Source: Sphaerisporangium rubeum (GTDB lineage Bacteria > Actinomycetota > Actinomycetes > Streptosporangiales > Streptosporangiaceae). Taken from it: a stretch of 64,000 nucleotides of DNA. Where the stretch lies: the NCBI RefSeq assembly GCF_014207705.1, contig NZ_JACHIU010000001.1, positions 4,828,501 through 4,892,500 on the forward strand, read 5' to 3'. The notes under the pieces are model-generated. The model was not told the DNA's origin, did no database searches, and worked only from the letters and a program-made list of their open reading frames with translations. Positions 40,777 through 49,988 of the stretch are shown one piece after another. The position numbers and the translations under genes were made by a program. How positions within the stretch are numbered: position 1 is the stretch's first letter; each line of letters begins with the position of its first letter.

Positions 40777-41013
40777 TTACGCGACCAGATTGTCGAACTC
40801 CCCGTCCTTGACGCCGAGCACGAGTGCCGCGATCTCGGCGCGGGTGTAGATGAGGGCGGGACCGTCCGGAAATCGAGAGTTGCGGACGGCGACACCTCCA
40901 TCGGGGAGCTCGGCAAGCTCGACGCAGTTGCCCTGCGAGTTGCTGTACAGGCTCTTCCGCCAGGCCACTCCGGTCAGGCTGGTGGCCGGCATTCCGTTAT
41001 AGGGCTGGGTCAT
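40777..41013 (-). CDS. DUF397 small protein
   Basis: A 78-residue DUF397 protein with the family markers WRKSLYSNSQGNCVELAEL and VAVRNSRFPDGPALIYT. Its ATG directly abuts the stop codon of the XRE-DUF5753 regulator, so both are on one transcript. As in the pair at 432-1468, it is presumably the functional partner of that regulator. The C-terminus (VLGVKDGEFDNLV) is the part that varies most between family members. Confidence 0.92.
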   Translation of the reverse strand: MTQPYNGMPATSLTGVAWRKSLYSNSQGNCVELAELPDGGVAVRNSRFPDGPALIYTRAEIAALVLGVKDGEFDNLVA

Positions 41014-41880
41014 CTAGATCTCTCTGAGTATGTCGCCGAGGATCTCGGCGGTGCCCCCAGGCGTTGTGCTTTCGACGCACAGTTGTTCCATGGCGGTGAG
41101 GTACGGATCGACGTCCTCACGTTTGTCCAGGTAGAGGGCACCCCATAGCTGCTCGACGTAGACCACGTCCGAAAGGTCGGACTCCGGAAAACGCAGGATG
41201 CTGAACGCCCCACCCTCGGCCGCGTGCATGCCGAACTGGAACGGCATCACTTGCAGGGTGATGGACGGCAGGCTCGCCACCGCCATCAGGTGCTGGATCT
41301 GCTCGTACATGATCTCCTTGCCACCGATCGGCCGCCTCAGCGCGGCCTCGTCGATGACCGCCCAGAGCCGCGGACCGTCCTTCCGGGTGAGACGTTCCTG
41401 CCGTTCCAGGCGCATGTGCACACGCCGATCGATCTCGTCCTCGGTCACGTCCGGCCAGCCGAGCCTGATCACGGTGCGCGCGTACGCCGCGGTCTGGAGC
41501 AGGCCTGGGATGAACTGCACCTCGTAGGTCCGGATGGTCTGGGCCGCTTCCTCGAGACCGATGTACGTGTTGAACCATGCCGGTAGCAGATCGCTGTACT
41601 TTTGCCACCATCCGGGTGCGTTGGCTTCGCGGACCATCTCCAGCAGCCCGCGGCGGGCGGCGTCGTCGTTGACGCCGTAGAGCGTGAGCAGATCCTCGAC
41701 GTCACGCGTCTTGAACCCGACCCGGCCGAGCTCCATCCGGCTGATCTTGGACTCCGAGGCGCGGATGTGGAAACCCGCTTCCTCCCTGCTGAGTCCCCGA
41801 TCCTCGCGCAACTTGCGCAAGCTGGCGCCCAGCATGATTCGCCGGACCGTTGAGCCGGTACCCGGGGGGTCGATCGACAC
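41014..41880 (-). CDS. XRE-family regulator with DUF5753 domain
   Basis: A 288-residue regulator. The helix-turn-helix lies at ~residues 17-70 (LRKLREDRGLSREEAG, ASESKISRMELGR). The DUF5753 domain shows WFNTYIGLEEAAQTIRTYE, FIPGLLQTAAYAR, and ALRRPIGG. GTG 41880 has GGAGG 7 nt upstream and is preferred to the longer frame to 41910. Divergent from the ATPase gene at 42026 with a shared 145-bp region carrying the TTGCAAGTGCACG motif, which is the likely site of autoregulation. The co-encoded DUF397 protein follows without a gap. Confidence 0.93.
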   Translation of the reverse strand: MSIDPPGTGSTVRRIMLGASLRKLREDRGLSREEAGFHIRASESKISRMELGRVGFKTRDVEDLLTLYGVNDDAARRGLLEMVREANAPGWWQKYSDLLPAWFNTYIGLEEAAQTIRTYEVQFIPGLLQTAAYARTVIRLGWPDVTEDEIDRRVHMRLERQERLTRKDGPRLWAVIDEAALRRPIGGKEIMYEQIQHLMAVASLPSITLQVMPFQFGMHAAEGGAFSILRFPESDLSDVVYVEQLWGALYLDKREDVDPYLTAMEQLCVESTTPGGTAEILGDILREI

Positions 41881-41971
41881 GTGCCTTCCTCCGGTTGTGG
41901 ACTGGATCACAGTCTGTCAAAGATCGCGCGTGTAGTCCCCTTTCGTGACCTCTTGTACCAACCGTAGCGCC

Positions 41972-42014
41972 TGCACGTAGCTTCTGCACGTGCATTCGCT
42001 CTTGCAAGTGCACG
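41972..42014. promoter_or_regulatory. TGCA-rich motif array in the divergent promoter
   Basis: The array contains CTGCACG (41971-41977), the palindrome TGCACGTGCA (41985-41994) and TTGCAAGTGCACG (42002-42014). The last runs directly into the GGGAG ribosome site (42014-42018) of the ATPase gene. The motif lies between two divergent genes and resembles the 24-bp repeat inside pucR. A regulator bound here could control both directions. Confidence 0.5.
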
Positions 42015-42025
42015 GGAGCTGATCC

Positions 42026-42559
42026 ATGATGATCTGTGTGCACTCCACGGACCTGACTCGTGGGGGGAACCAGTGGTCGGCGTTCGACTGGTGGCCCCCG
42101 ATCGGCTGGTGGCCCGAGCCGGCGCGCGACCTCGCCCCTGCCGGGGCCTGCACCTCGAGCGCCACGTTCGTCCTCACGCCGCACGCGCGGTCCGCGCACG
42201 CCGCGCGGTGCTTCGCCGCCGGCAGCCTCACCGGGTGGGACATGTGCGACCTGGTCCCCGACATGGAACTGGTCGTCTCCGAGCTCGCCACCAACGCGCT
42301 GCGGCACGGCCTGGCCTCCGGTGGCGCGCACCCGCACGCCGACCGCGCCGACCTCGTCCGCATGTCGATGATCCGCAAAGGCTCGCTGGTCACCTGCGTC
42401 TTCGCCGACCCCGGGTCGGCCGTCCCCGTGCTGCGCCGCGCCGCCGATCTCGCGACCGGCGGCATGGGGCTGCACATCGTGGAGTCGATGAGCCTGCGCT
42501 GGGGCTTCGACCCCCTGTCGCCGTACGGCAAGGTCGTCTGGGCCGTGCTGAAGAGCTGA
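42026..42559 (+). CDS. Anti-sigma-factor-type ATP-binding protein
   Basis: A 177-residue HATPase of the RsbW/SpoIIAB-like group common in actinomycetes. The N box is VVSELATNALRHG, the G1-like segment is VFADPGSAVP (degenerate), and the G2 loop is GGMGLHIVESMSLRWG. The N-terminal ~45 residues are Trp-rich and unusual (FDWWPPIGWWPEP). ATG 42026 has GGGAG 7 nt upstream; ATG 42029 is possible. In similar loci an ATPase of this kind sits beside an XRE-DUF5753/DUF397 pair, and the three may form one developmental switch. Kinase activity on a partner protein is not established. Confidence 0.85.
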   Translation: MMICVHSTDLTRGGNQWSAFDWWPPIGWWPEPARDLAPAGACTSSATFVLTPHARSAHAARCFAAGSLTGWDMCDLVPDMELVVSELATNALRHGLASGGAHPHADRADLVRMSMIRKGSLVTCVFADPGSAVPVLRRAADLATGGMGLHIVESMSLRWGFDPLSPYGKVVWAVLKS

Positions 42560-42786
42560 CGGCAGATGCCACCCACCCGCTCGGGGAGGGGAGGCCCACC
42601 GTACGCGGCGGGCTCGATGCCCCCTGAGCTGGGAACACGGCACCGGCGTCGCCGGACGCGTGCGCCGCGGCGTCGACGCGCGGCCAATGAATCAGGGCCT
42701 ATTCTGCTACGTCGAACCCGCCGGACCTGTGCTCTGCATTACGGTGGCATCTTGGTGACTTCCGCGAGACCTTCGAAAGAGCCGTG

Positions 42787-45165
42787 ATGGACGATCACCT
42801 GCTCGCCTGGCTGACAACTCTTGATGAAGACCGGCTCGCGCGCGTCCTGGCCGGTCGGCCCGACGCCATCGCCGCGCCGTGGCCGCGCCGCCTGGACACC
42901 CTGGCCCGCCGCCTGAGTGACAACTTCGCCGTCATGGAGGTCATGCGCGGCCTCCCCCTGCCGCCGCTGGAGATCCTCCAGGCCTGCCTCGTCGTCGGCG
43001 ACCGCGCCACCCCCGACGAGCTGGCCCGGTTCCTCGGGGTGACCACCGCCGAGGTCGTGCCGTGGCTCGACGGCCTGTACGACAAGGCGCTCGCCTGGCC
43101 CGGCCCCGGCGGCTCCCTCCACCTCGCCGAGGCCGTCGCGCGCTGGTGGACGGCCCCCTGCGGCCTCGGCGAGCCCCTGGCCTCCTACCTCGACTCCTGG
43201 ACCCTCAACTCAGAAGGCCTGCGCCGCATGAGCCGCGCGCTCGGCCTGTCCGCGCAAGGCGGCAGGCGCCAGCTCATGGCCCGCGTCACCGCGGTGCTCG
43301 GCGACGCCGAGCGGCTCGCCGATCTGCTGCGCGAGGCCCCCGACGGCACGGTCAGCCTGCTCGACGAGTTCGCCTGGGACGGGCCGGTGCGCGGCGTCGA
43401 CGGCAACCGCTTCGTCGCGCTCGACAGCCCCGAGAAGTGGGCCGCCGAGCGCGGCCTGCTGTACCGCACCCAGTGGGACATCGCCGAGATGCCGCGCGAG
43501 GTCGCGCTCGCGCTGCGCGGCCCCGACTACCGCGCGCCGTTCACCCCCGAGCCTCCGGCGCTCGGCACCGTGGCCGCCGACCCCGCCGAGGCCGGCCACG
43601 CCATGTGCCTGGCCGCGCCGCACGCCGTGGACCGCGCCGCCGCGCTGCTGGAGAACACCGACAAGACGCCGCTGCCGCTGCTCAAAGGCGGCGGCGTCGG
43701 CGTGCGCGAGGTGCGCCGCGTCGTCAAGGAGACCGGCTGCGCCGAGGACGAGGCCCGGCTGCTGCTGGAGGTCTGCGCCGTCGCGCGGCTGCTGGCCTTC
43801 GACGACGCCGCGGAAGGCCTGATCCCCACCAAGCGGTTCGACGCGTGGCGCCTTGAGGACGCTCCGGCGCGGCTGCGCACGCTGCTCGCCGCCTGGTGGC
43901 GCATGGAGCGCTCGTCGCTGCGCCGTGTCTCCGGCCGCTACCCCACCGTGCTCGGCGACGACCCGGCCGGTGAGACCGTGGCACGCGTGCGCAGGGCCGT
44001 GCTCACCACGCTCGCCACCCTGCCTGAGGACGCCACGTTCGCCAGCCTTCCCGAGCTGGTGCAGGCCGTGCACTGGCGCGCGCCGCTGCTCGACCGCGAG
44101 CTGCTCACCGAGTGCTGCCCCGCCGTGCTCGCCGAGGCCCGTCTGCTCGGCCTCATGGCCGGCGACAGCCTCACCGGCCTCGGCCGCGCGCTCGCCGCGC
44201 TCGGCCCCGGCGTCGCCGGCGACGAGCAGGACGAGTCGGTGCCGGAGGTCGAGCACGACCCCGGCCTGGTCGAGGTGTCCGTACGGGCCCTCGCGGGTGC
44301 GCAGCGCACCGCGTTGTTCGGCGCCGACCTGACGGCCGTCGTCACCGGTCCCCCCGCGGCCGAGTTGTCGTCGCTGCTCGACCGGGCCGCCGACCGCGAG
44401 TCCAAAGGCGCGGCGTCGGTGTGGCGGTTCAGTGCGGCGAGCGTGCGGCGCGCGCTGGACGCCGGGTACTCGGCCGAGTCCCTGCTCGAAGAGCTGCGTG
44501 CCGCCGGCACGGTGCCGCAGCCGCTGGCGTACCTCGTCAAGGACGTCGCGCGGCGGCACGGCGAGGTGACGGTCACCACGGTCGGCTGCATCATCCAGGG
44601 TGACCCGGGGCTGCTCGCCGAGATCGCCGCGCACCGCCGCCTGACGCGGCTCGGCCTGCGCCTGCTGGCCCCCACCGTGCTCGCGTCGTCGGCCGCCGCC
44701 GACCGCACCCTCACCTCGCTCCGCGAGGCCGGCTACGCGCCGGTCCCCGTGGACGACACCGGCGAGATCGCCGTACGGCGCGAACCCGCCGGCGGCCGGC
44801 TGATCCTGCTCCCCGGCGGCCGGGTGGCGGAGCTGGAAAGCCCTCCGCCGATCATCGCCGACCCGCCACCGGACCCGCGTGAGCACGCGCAGCGCCTCAT
44901 GCGCAGCGGCCCCGACGAGCAGGCCGCGGGCCAGACATGGGCCGTCATCGGCCGCCTCGCCACCCGGCTCCCCACCGCGCAGCAGTCGCTGCTCGGTTTC
45001 GTGGTGGACCGCGGCGTCCGCGCGCTGATCACCCTGTCCGACGGCATCACCGCCACCATCAGCCACGGCGAGCTGCGCCGCGGCGTCCTCGACGCCTGGT
45101 GCGAGGAGGCCGGCGACTACCTGGAGTTCCCGCTCGCCGAGATCGCGTCGGTCACCAGCGGCTGA
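42787..45165 (+). CDS. Helicase-associated (XPB/Ssl2-like N-terminal) domain protein
   Basis: A 792-residue cytoplasmic protein of the actinobacterial helicase-associated family (Helicase_C_3 region). It is largely helical with Leu/Arg-rich winged-helix-like parts (TPDELARFLGVTTAEVVPWLDGLY). The conserved C-terminal core contains SVWRFSAASVRRALDAGYSAESLLEELRAAG, PLAYLVKDVARRHG and VGCIIQGDPGLLAEIAAHRRL. No DEAD-box or Walker motifs are seen, so it is not itself a helicase. Homologues are often linked to XPB-type helicases in DNA repair; none is nearby. ATG 42787 follows GTG 42784; no strong ribosome site is visible. Confidence 0.85.
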   Translation: MDDHLLAWLTTLDEDRLARVLAGRPDAIAAPWPRRLDTLARRLSDNFAVMEVMRGLPLPPLEILQACLVVGDRATPDELARFLGVTTAEVVPWLDGLYDKALAWPGPGGSLHLAEAVARWWTAPCGLGEPLASYLDSWTLNSEGLRRMSRALGLSAQGGRRQLMARVTAVLGDAERLADLLREAPDGTVSLLDEFAWDGPVRGVDGNRFVALDSPEKWAAERGLLYRTQWDIAEMPREVALALRGPDYRAPFTPEPPALGTVAADPAEAGHAMCLAAPHAVDRAAALLENTDKTPLPLLKGGGVGVREVRRVVKETGCAEDEARLLLEVCAVARLLAFDDAAEGLIPTKRFDAWRLEDAPARLRTLLAAWWRMERSSLRRVSGRYPTVLGDDPAGETVARVRRAVLTTLATLPEDATFASLPELVQAVHWRAPLLDRELLTECCPAVLAEARLLGLMAGDSLTGLGRALAALGPGVAGDEQDESVPEVEHDPGLVEVSVRALAGAQRTALFGADLTAVVTGPPAAELSSLLDRAADRESKGAASVWRFSAASVRRALDAGYSAESLLEELRAAGTVPQPLAYLVKDVARRHGEVTVTTVGCIIQGDPGLLAEIAAHRRLTRLGLRLLAPTVLASSAAADRTLTSLREAGYAPVPVDDTGEIAVRREPAGGRLILLPGGRVAELESPPPIIADPPPDPREHAQRLMRSGPDEQAAGQTWAVIGRLATRLPTAQQSLLGFVVDRGVRALITLSDGITATISHGELRRGVLDAWCEEAGDYLEFPLAEIASVTSG

Positions 45166-45248
45166 CCGCCGGCTGGAGTCTCACAGCGGCGACCGGCCTG
45201 TCACCGGAGACGCTGCCGGTCCTCCACCTGAGTTCTCGCCGGCCGACC

Positions 45249-45275
45249 GGCCCGCCGTCCGTGGAGCGGCGGGCC
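45249..45275. terminator. Bidirectional hairpin terminator
   Basis: GGCCCGCCG (45249-45257), a 9-nt loop, and CGGCGGGCC (45267-45275) form a perfect 9-bp stem between two convergent genes. It lacks a U-tract on either side. Confidence 0.6.
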
Positions 45276-45282
45276 CGCCTGG

Positions 45283-47895
45283 TCAGGGGACCAGGGTCAG
45301 CGTGTCGGTGGCGTCCGCCTTCACGGCGCGTTCGGTGTGGCGCATCGGGGTGGTGCCGCCGGTCCCCCACAGCTCCGCCTGGTCGGCGTAGGCGGCGTGG
45401 AAGGCGTGGCCGGAGGCGCCGGTCAGGTTGACCCAGCGGGACCGGTCGAGGTCGGCGAGGTCCACGACCATGCGCATGGACGGCACCCAGTCGACCTCGT
45501 ACCCCTTGGTGGCGTTCCAGCCGGTCGCGTCCACCGCGTCCTTGCCGCCGCCGAGACGCAGCGGACCCCGGTTGAACAGCCACTCGACCGGGCCGATGCC
45601 GGAGGTGCCGAAGGTCTCGTTGGTCAGCTCCAGCGTGTGCAGGTCACCCCAGCGCCACTCCCCCGGCGTGCCGCCGAGCCGTTCCCGCAGTTCGGCGCGC
45701 GCGTCGGTCATGGCGGCCCGCAGCGTGTCGTCCATGGTCTCGGCGGCGGGGGTGCGGGTGTCGTCCCAGAAGGGGTCGGCGGGCCGGTCGAGCAGGCCGC
45801 GCACCACCTCGTACCATCGGTCGCCGCCGGTGGGCCGGCCGCCTTCGGGGAGTTCGTCGTCGAACGTGCGGCTCAGCAGGTGGCGCCACACGGCGTTGAA
45901 GTACGCAGCGGCGGCCGAGTCCGGCCCCTGGGTGCGGTCCCAGGTCTCCAGCAGCTCGCGGATCTCCCCGTCGGGGACGCCGGCACGCAGCAGGTGGGGG
46001 ACGAGCGTGGGGGCCAGCGTGTTGGCGGTGTCCATCTGGATGTCCCCCATGGTCGCCGCCGTCATCTTCCCGGCGGCGAGGGCCTCGCGGATACGCTGCG
46101 TGATGCGCTGTGAGCGGTGGCCGTAGGCCCAGTCGGAGGTCAGGAAGTGGTCGTACCCCGGTCCTGTGGCGGCGTTGTTGGCGGTGACGATGTAGCCCTC
46201 CGGCGGATTGTACGCCGAAGGCAGTTCGTCGAACGGGATGAAACCTGTCCATTCCGCTTCGCTGGTCCAGCCCTTGGCGGGCCAGGTGCCGTCGCCTTTC
46301 GCGCGGACCGGGATGCGGCCGGGGGCCTGGTAGCCGATGTTGCCGTCCACGTCGGCGTACACCATGTTCTGCGCGGGGACCTCGAACAGCGCCGCCGCCG
46401 CGCGGAACTCCTGGAAGTTCCGCGCGGTGTTGAGCAGCAGCAGCGCGTCGGCGGTGCGGCCGGGGTCGAGCGCGGTCCAGCGAAGCGCCGCCTCCAGCCC
46501 GTCCTTCGGCTCCCCCGCCGCCGCTGCCGCGCCGGGGACGGCCCTGGTGGCGTTGTCCAGCACACCGGAGACGATGGGGCCGTGCCGGGTGGCGCGCACC
46601 GAGAGCCGCTCGGCGGCGCGGCCCGCCACCTTGATCTCCTCGGTGCGGACCTCCATGGGACGGTAGGCGCCGTCCACCTCGTAGGTGTCCCCCTTGGTCC
46701 GCTCCAGGTACAGGTCAGCCACGTCGGGTGCGAGGTTGGTGAAACCCCACGCCACACGGTCGTTGTGGCCGATGACGACGCCTGGCAGGCCGGAGAACGT
46801 GTAGCCGGTGACGTCGTAGGGGCAGGCGGCGGATCTCACGCGGCAGTGCAACCCGGCCTGGTACCAGATGGACGGGATGCGCGGGCCGAGGTGCGGGTCG
46901 TTGGCGAGCAGCGGCTTGCCGGTGGCGGTGTGCGCGCCGGCGACCACCCACGAGTTGGAGCCGATGCCGTCCCTGTCGCCGCCTTTCGTGCCGAGCGGCG
47001 ACGGCACCACGCGCAACGTGCGCGCCACCGCGGCGAGCGCGGCGGCCGTACCGGAGTCGCCGTCCTCGGCCGTACCGGGGTCGCGGTCGCCGGACCCGGC
47101 GGCGGCCGTTCTGGGGTCGCCGTCCGTGCCGGTCTTCTTCGCGGCCGGACGGGCCGGCTTGGCGCCGCCGCGTGCCGGGCCGGTGACGATCGGAGCGTGG
47201 CGGTCGAAGGGGTAGGCGGGGTAGAGCTGCGCCACCCGGTCCTTCGGCAGCACGGAGGCGTACAGCGCGCGCCGCAGCTCGTCGTCCATGTTGGAACGCA
47301 GGTCCCACGCCATCGCCTTGAGCCACGCCAGGGAGTCGGCGGGGGTCCACGGCTCGGGACGGTAGGAGCCGTTGGTGAGGCCGAGCACGACGTACTCCAG
47401 GCTGCGCTCGGCGAACCCGTCGTGCGCCGTCATCCAGGCGTTCACCCCGGCGGCGTAGTCGGTGAGCGCCTGCCGGGTCGCGGCGCTCAGCAGAGCGAGC
47501 TCACGTTCGGCGGTGCGCCGCCAGCCGAGGGTGCGCACCACCTTGTCGACGTCCAGGGTGGAGGCGCCGAACAGCTCCGACAGCCGGCCGGCGGTGGTCT
47601 TGCGCCGGAAGTCCATCTCCCAGAACCGGTCCTGCGCGTGCACGTATCCCTGTGCCATGAACAGATCGTGCGGGGTGTCGGCGTAGATGTGCGGGATGCC
47701 GTGCGCGTCGCGCAGCACGGTCGCCTGCCGCTGGAGGCCCGGCAGCCGTAGTTCCCCGCCGGTCTGCGGGAAGGATCTGCGGACCGTCCAGACGGCCGCT
47801 CCGGCGAGCAGGACGGCGAGTACCACGAGGACGGTGAGCACCCGGGCCGTCCAGCGCAACGGTGTGGGCAACCCGGCGAACGGTGCGATCCTCAA
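45283..47895 (-). CDS. Penicillin acylase family N-terminal-nucleophile hydrolase
   Basis: An 870-residue exported acylase of the penicillin G acylase / AHL acylase superfamily. An N-terminal TM or signal segment (VLTVLVVLAVLLAGAAVWTV) is followed by the alpha chain (RDAHGIPHIYADTPHDLFMAQGYVHAQDRFWEMD). The nucleophile is Ser313 in GIGSNSWVV, exposed by self-cleavage, and the oxyanion and Asn regions are in the beta chain. A ~55-residue Gly/Asp/Ala-rich spacer precedes the Ser. TTG 47895 is used as the start, with AGGGG 3-4 nt upstream, and is uncertain. Substrates may be beta-lactams, acyl-homoserine lactones or acylated peptides; none is indicated by context. Confidence 0.92.
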   Translation of the reverse strand: MRIAPFAGLPTPLRWTARVLTVLVVLAVLLAGAAVWTVRRSFPQTGGELRLPGLQRQATVLRDAHGIPHIYADTPHDLFMAQGYVHAQDRFWEMDFRRKTTAGRLSELFGASTLDVDKVVRTLGWRRTAERELALLSAATRQALTDYAAGVNAWMTAHDGFAERSLEYVVLGLTNGSYRPEPWTPADSLAWLKAMAWDLRSNMDDELRRALYASVLPKDRVAQLYPAYPFDRHAPIVTGPARGGAKPARPAAKKTGTDGDPRTAAAGSGDRDPGTAEDGDSGTAAALAAVARTLRVVPSPLGTKGGDRDGIGSNSWVVAGAHTATGKPLLANDPHLGPRIPSIWYQAGLHCRVRSAACPYDVTGYTFSGLPGVVIGHNDRVAWGFTNLAPDVADLYLERTKGDTYEVDGAYRPMEVRTEEIKVAGRAAERLSVRATRHGPIVSGVLDNATRAVPGAAAAAGEPKDGLEAALRWTALDPGRTADALLLLNTARNFQEFRAAAALFEVPAQNMVYADVDGNIGYQAPGRIPVRAKGDGTWPAKGWTSEAEWTGFIPFDELPSAYNPPEGYIVTANNAATGPGYDHFLTSDWAYGHRSQRITQRIREALAAGKMTAATMGDIQMDTANTLAPTLVPHLLRAGVPDGEIRELLETWDRTQGPDSAAAAYFNAVWRHLLSRTFDDELPEGGRPTGGDRWYEVVRGLLDRPADPFWDDTRTPAAETMDDTLRAAMTDARAELRERLGGTPGEWRWGDLHTLELTNETFGTSGIGPVEWLFNRGPLRLGGGKDAVDATGWNATKGYEVDWVPSMRMVVDLADLDRSRWVNLTGASGHAFHAAYADQAELWGTGGTTPMRHTERAVKADATDTLTLVP

Positions 47896-48019
47896 GTCCC
47901 CTGACCTTTCCCTTCACATGTGCGCATCACAGTATGAGGTGCGTCCATGTGCGCCGGATCACCGGCAGGCGGCGCTTCGGCCACCGCTCGGACTCAGCGG
48001 AGATCAGTGCCGGCAGGAG

Positions 48020-48838
48020 TCAGGGGCCGGGTTTGCGGCCCACGCCGCCGACGGTCCAGATCCGCTCGGGGTTGCGCGCCGCCAGCGGGTGGTCCGGCCG
48101 CCACTGCCGGATGTACACCAGGCCGGGGTCGATCAGTTCGGTGCCGTCGAAGAACCTGAGCACCTGCTGCCGGGTGCGGGAGGCGTCCTCGGTGCGGCGG
48201 AAGATGCGCTGGTAGACCGGCACGACCCGGTCGGCGGTCTTCGGCCGGGAGTCGAGCACGGCGTGCGTGACGACCAGGTGGCTGCCGGCCGGCATCCAGT
48301 CGCGCAGCTCGCCGACCCTCTTGTACGGCTCGTCGACGTCCGGGGTGAACTGCAGGCGGTGCGGGATGATCACCACCACCGGCAGGGCCGGGTCGATCAG
48401 GCGGCGCGTGACCGGGTCGTCGATGATCGCGTCCGGGTCGAGCAGGTCTCCCTCGACCATGCCGGTGTCGTCGTCGGTGGCGACCAGGGCCCGGCCGTGC
48501 GACAGCACGACCGGGTCGTCGGCGACGTACACCACACGCGCTCGCGGCTGCGTCTCACGAGCGGCGACGTGGGTGTTGCAACTGGACGGCAGGCCCGCGC
48601 CGACCACGAGGAACTGCGTCATGCCTTCTGCGGCGAGATGGCGCACCACTCTGCCGTGGAACTCCTTGAGCTCCACCGTCATGGTCCGGATCTCCGGAGC
48701 GTAGGAGAGAAGCTCCTCCGCGGCTTTTCGGTCCGCCGCGAAATGGTCTTTTCCATCAAGGAAATAATTCGCGATCCGGGCCCAATTCGGTGCCGTGACG
48801 TCAAGCCCATCGGATCCTCCGCGGACCTCGTCCCCCAC
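48020..48838 (-). CDS. DUF574 SAM-dependent methyltransferase
   Basis: A 272-residue protein of the actinobacterial DUF574 (S-adenosylmethionine methyltransferase-like) family. Its markers are ANWARIANYFLDGKDHFAADR-type N-terminus, a SAM-loop variant FLVVGAGLPSSCNTH, VVYVADDPVVLSHGRAL and PVVVIIPHRLQF. GTG 48838 has a G-rich ribosome site (GGGGGG) upstream. These proteins are numerous in actinomycetes and often sit next to DUF397/XRE-type modules; their substrates are unknown. Confidence 0.92.
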   Translation of the reverse strand: MGDEVRGGSDGLDVTAPNWARIANYFLDGKDHFAADRKAAEELLSYAPEIRTMTVELKEFHGRVVRHLAAEGMTQFLVVGAGLPSSCNTHVAARETQPRARVVYVADDPVVLSHGRALVATDDDTGMVEGDLLDPDAIIDDPVTRRLIDPALPVVVIIPHRLQFTPDVDEPYKRVGELRDWMPAGSHLVVTHAVLDSRPKTADRVVPVYQRIFRRTEDASRTRQQVLRFFDGTELIDPGLVYIRQWRPDHPLAARNPERIWTVGGVGRKPGP

Positions 48839-49030
48839 GCTTCCCCCCTCACCTGGAGCACGGGCCGACGCGGTATCAACCGGACGAAATACCGTAAATC
48901 CCCGCGGCCCTCTACGAACTTCACGTCCGTCGTCGGGAGCACCAACATACCCATTTTACGAGCTAACCTCTCGAAAGCCGGGCTCGTGACATGATTCAGG
49001 CCGACATCCCCGCAGGTGGGAGAAAACTAT

Positions 49031-49582
49031 TCACTTGATCGTCACGTGGGTGAAACGTGTCTCGAACCCCGGACCGGACGGCGCGGCGCACATCACGCCG
49101 GCGAGAGCGGGAGGGCCCGGCGGGAAATAGGCCAGGCGCAGCATCGTCTCCGGCTTCGCGCCGTCCAGGCCGTACCGCACGACCACGGCGTCACCCTTCT
49201 TCTGGAGGTCGAGGGTGATCTCCTGCGACGGCTTGGCGGGGACGGTGACCGACCAGTCGGAGAAGCCCCGGGTCACCACCGTGCTCAGGTGGAGGCCGCC
49301 GTCGACGTACTCGGCCCCCGCCTTGATCCAGTTCTCGTCGTCGATGTGCAGCACCAGGCCCGCCTGGTCGTACTGCGCCGCATACGCTCCGCCGAACGTG
49401 GCCGTCAGCAGCGCGTCACCGGTCACCGTGGTGCCGAACATGTGCGCCGAGCTCACCTTGTAGTTGTAGAACGTGGTCTGCCAGAGGTCGGTGCGGGCCT
49501 CCGCCGTGATCCGCAGGTCCTCGCCGGCCGTCCAGTTCGCGGGCTCGTTGATCCACCGCCAGCCGCTCAAATCGTCGATCAT
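49031..49582 (-). CDS. DUF1349 beta-sandwich protein
   Basis: A 183-residue soluble protein of the DUF1349 (concanavalin-like fold) family. It is recognised by WRWINEPANWTAG, TDLWQTTFYNYKVSSAHM, YDQAGLVLHIDDENWIKAGAEYVDG and VTRGFSDWSV. ATG 49582 is preferred over a longer frame because the domain begins there. No signal peptide, so it is cytoplasmic. The family may bind carbohydrate or nucleotide-like ligands; function is not established. Confidence 0.92.
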   Translation of the reverse strand: MIDDLSGWRWINEPANWTAGEDLRITAEARTDLWQTTFYNYKVSSAHMFGTTVTGDALLTATFGGAYAAQYDQAGLVLHIDDENWIKAGAEYVDGGLHLSTVVTRGFSDWSVTVPAKPSQEITLDLQKKGDAVVVRYGLDGAKPETMLRLAYFPPGPPALAGVMCAAPSGPGFETRFTHVTIK

Positions 49583-49667
49583 GTGGCGAACCCTACCGAC
49601 CGGCCTCGTGGGAGCGCTCTCCGAAAGTCGGGTCACCGTCGACGGCCCCGCCGCATAGGCTTTGCCT

Positions 49668-49988
49668 GTGACCGACCCGAAGTTCGAGATCCAGATGCTT
49701 CACGACCGCGTCATGGTCAAGACAGAGCAGGAGACCGAGGAGCGGCGCAGTTCCGCCGGCATCGTCATCCCCGCCACCGTCACGATGGCCAACCGCCTCG
49801 TCTGGGGAGAGGTGTGCGCCGTCGGGGCCAACGCCAGGCTGGTCAAGGCAGGCGACAAGGTGCTGTTCAACTCCGACGACCAGTACGAGGTCGAGGTCGG
49901 CGGCCAGGTGTACCTCGTGATGCGCGAACGCGATCTGCACGCCGTCGCCACCCCGCAGACCGAGCAGGGCACCGGCCTGTACCTCTAG
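49668..49988 (+). CDS. GroES-like co-chaperonin family protein
   Basis: A 106-residue GroES-fold protein. It has MLHDRVMVKTEQETEERRSSAGIVIPA (the mobile loop region) and GEVCAVGANARLVKAGDKVLFN. The C-terminal half continues EVEVGGQVYLVMRERDLHAV. It lacks a groEL neighbour and is divergent from typical GroES in the loop, so it may be a specialised GroES paralogue found across actinobacteria. GTG 49668 is chosen over TTG 49662. It overlaps the convergent gene by 4 bp. Confidence 0.9.
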   Translation: MTDPKFEIQMLHDRVMVKTEQETEERRSSAGIVIPATVTMANRLVWGEVCAVGANARLVKAGDKVLFNSDDQYEVEVGGQVYLVMRERDLHAVATPQTEQGTGLYL

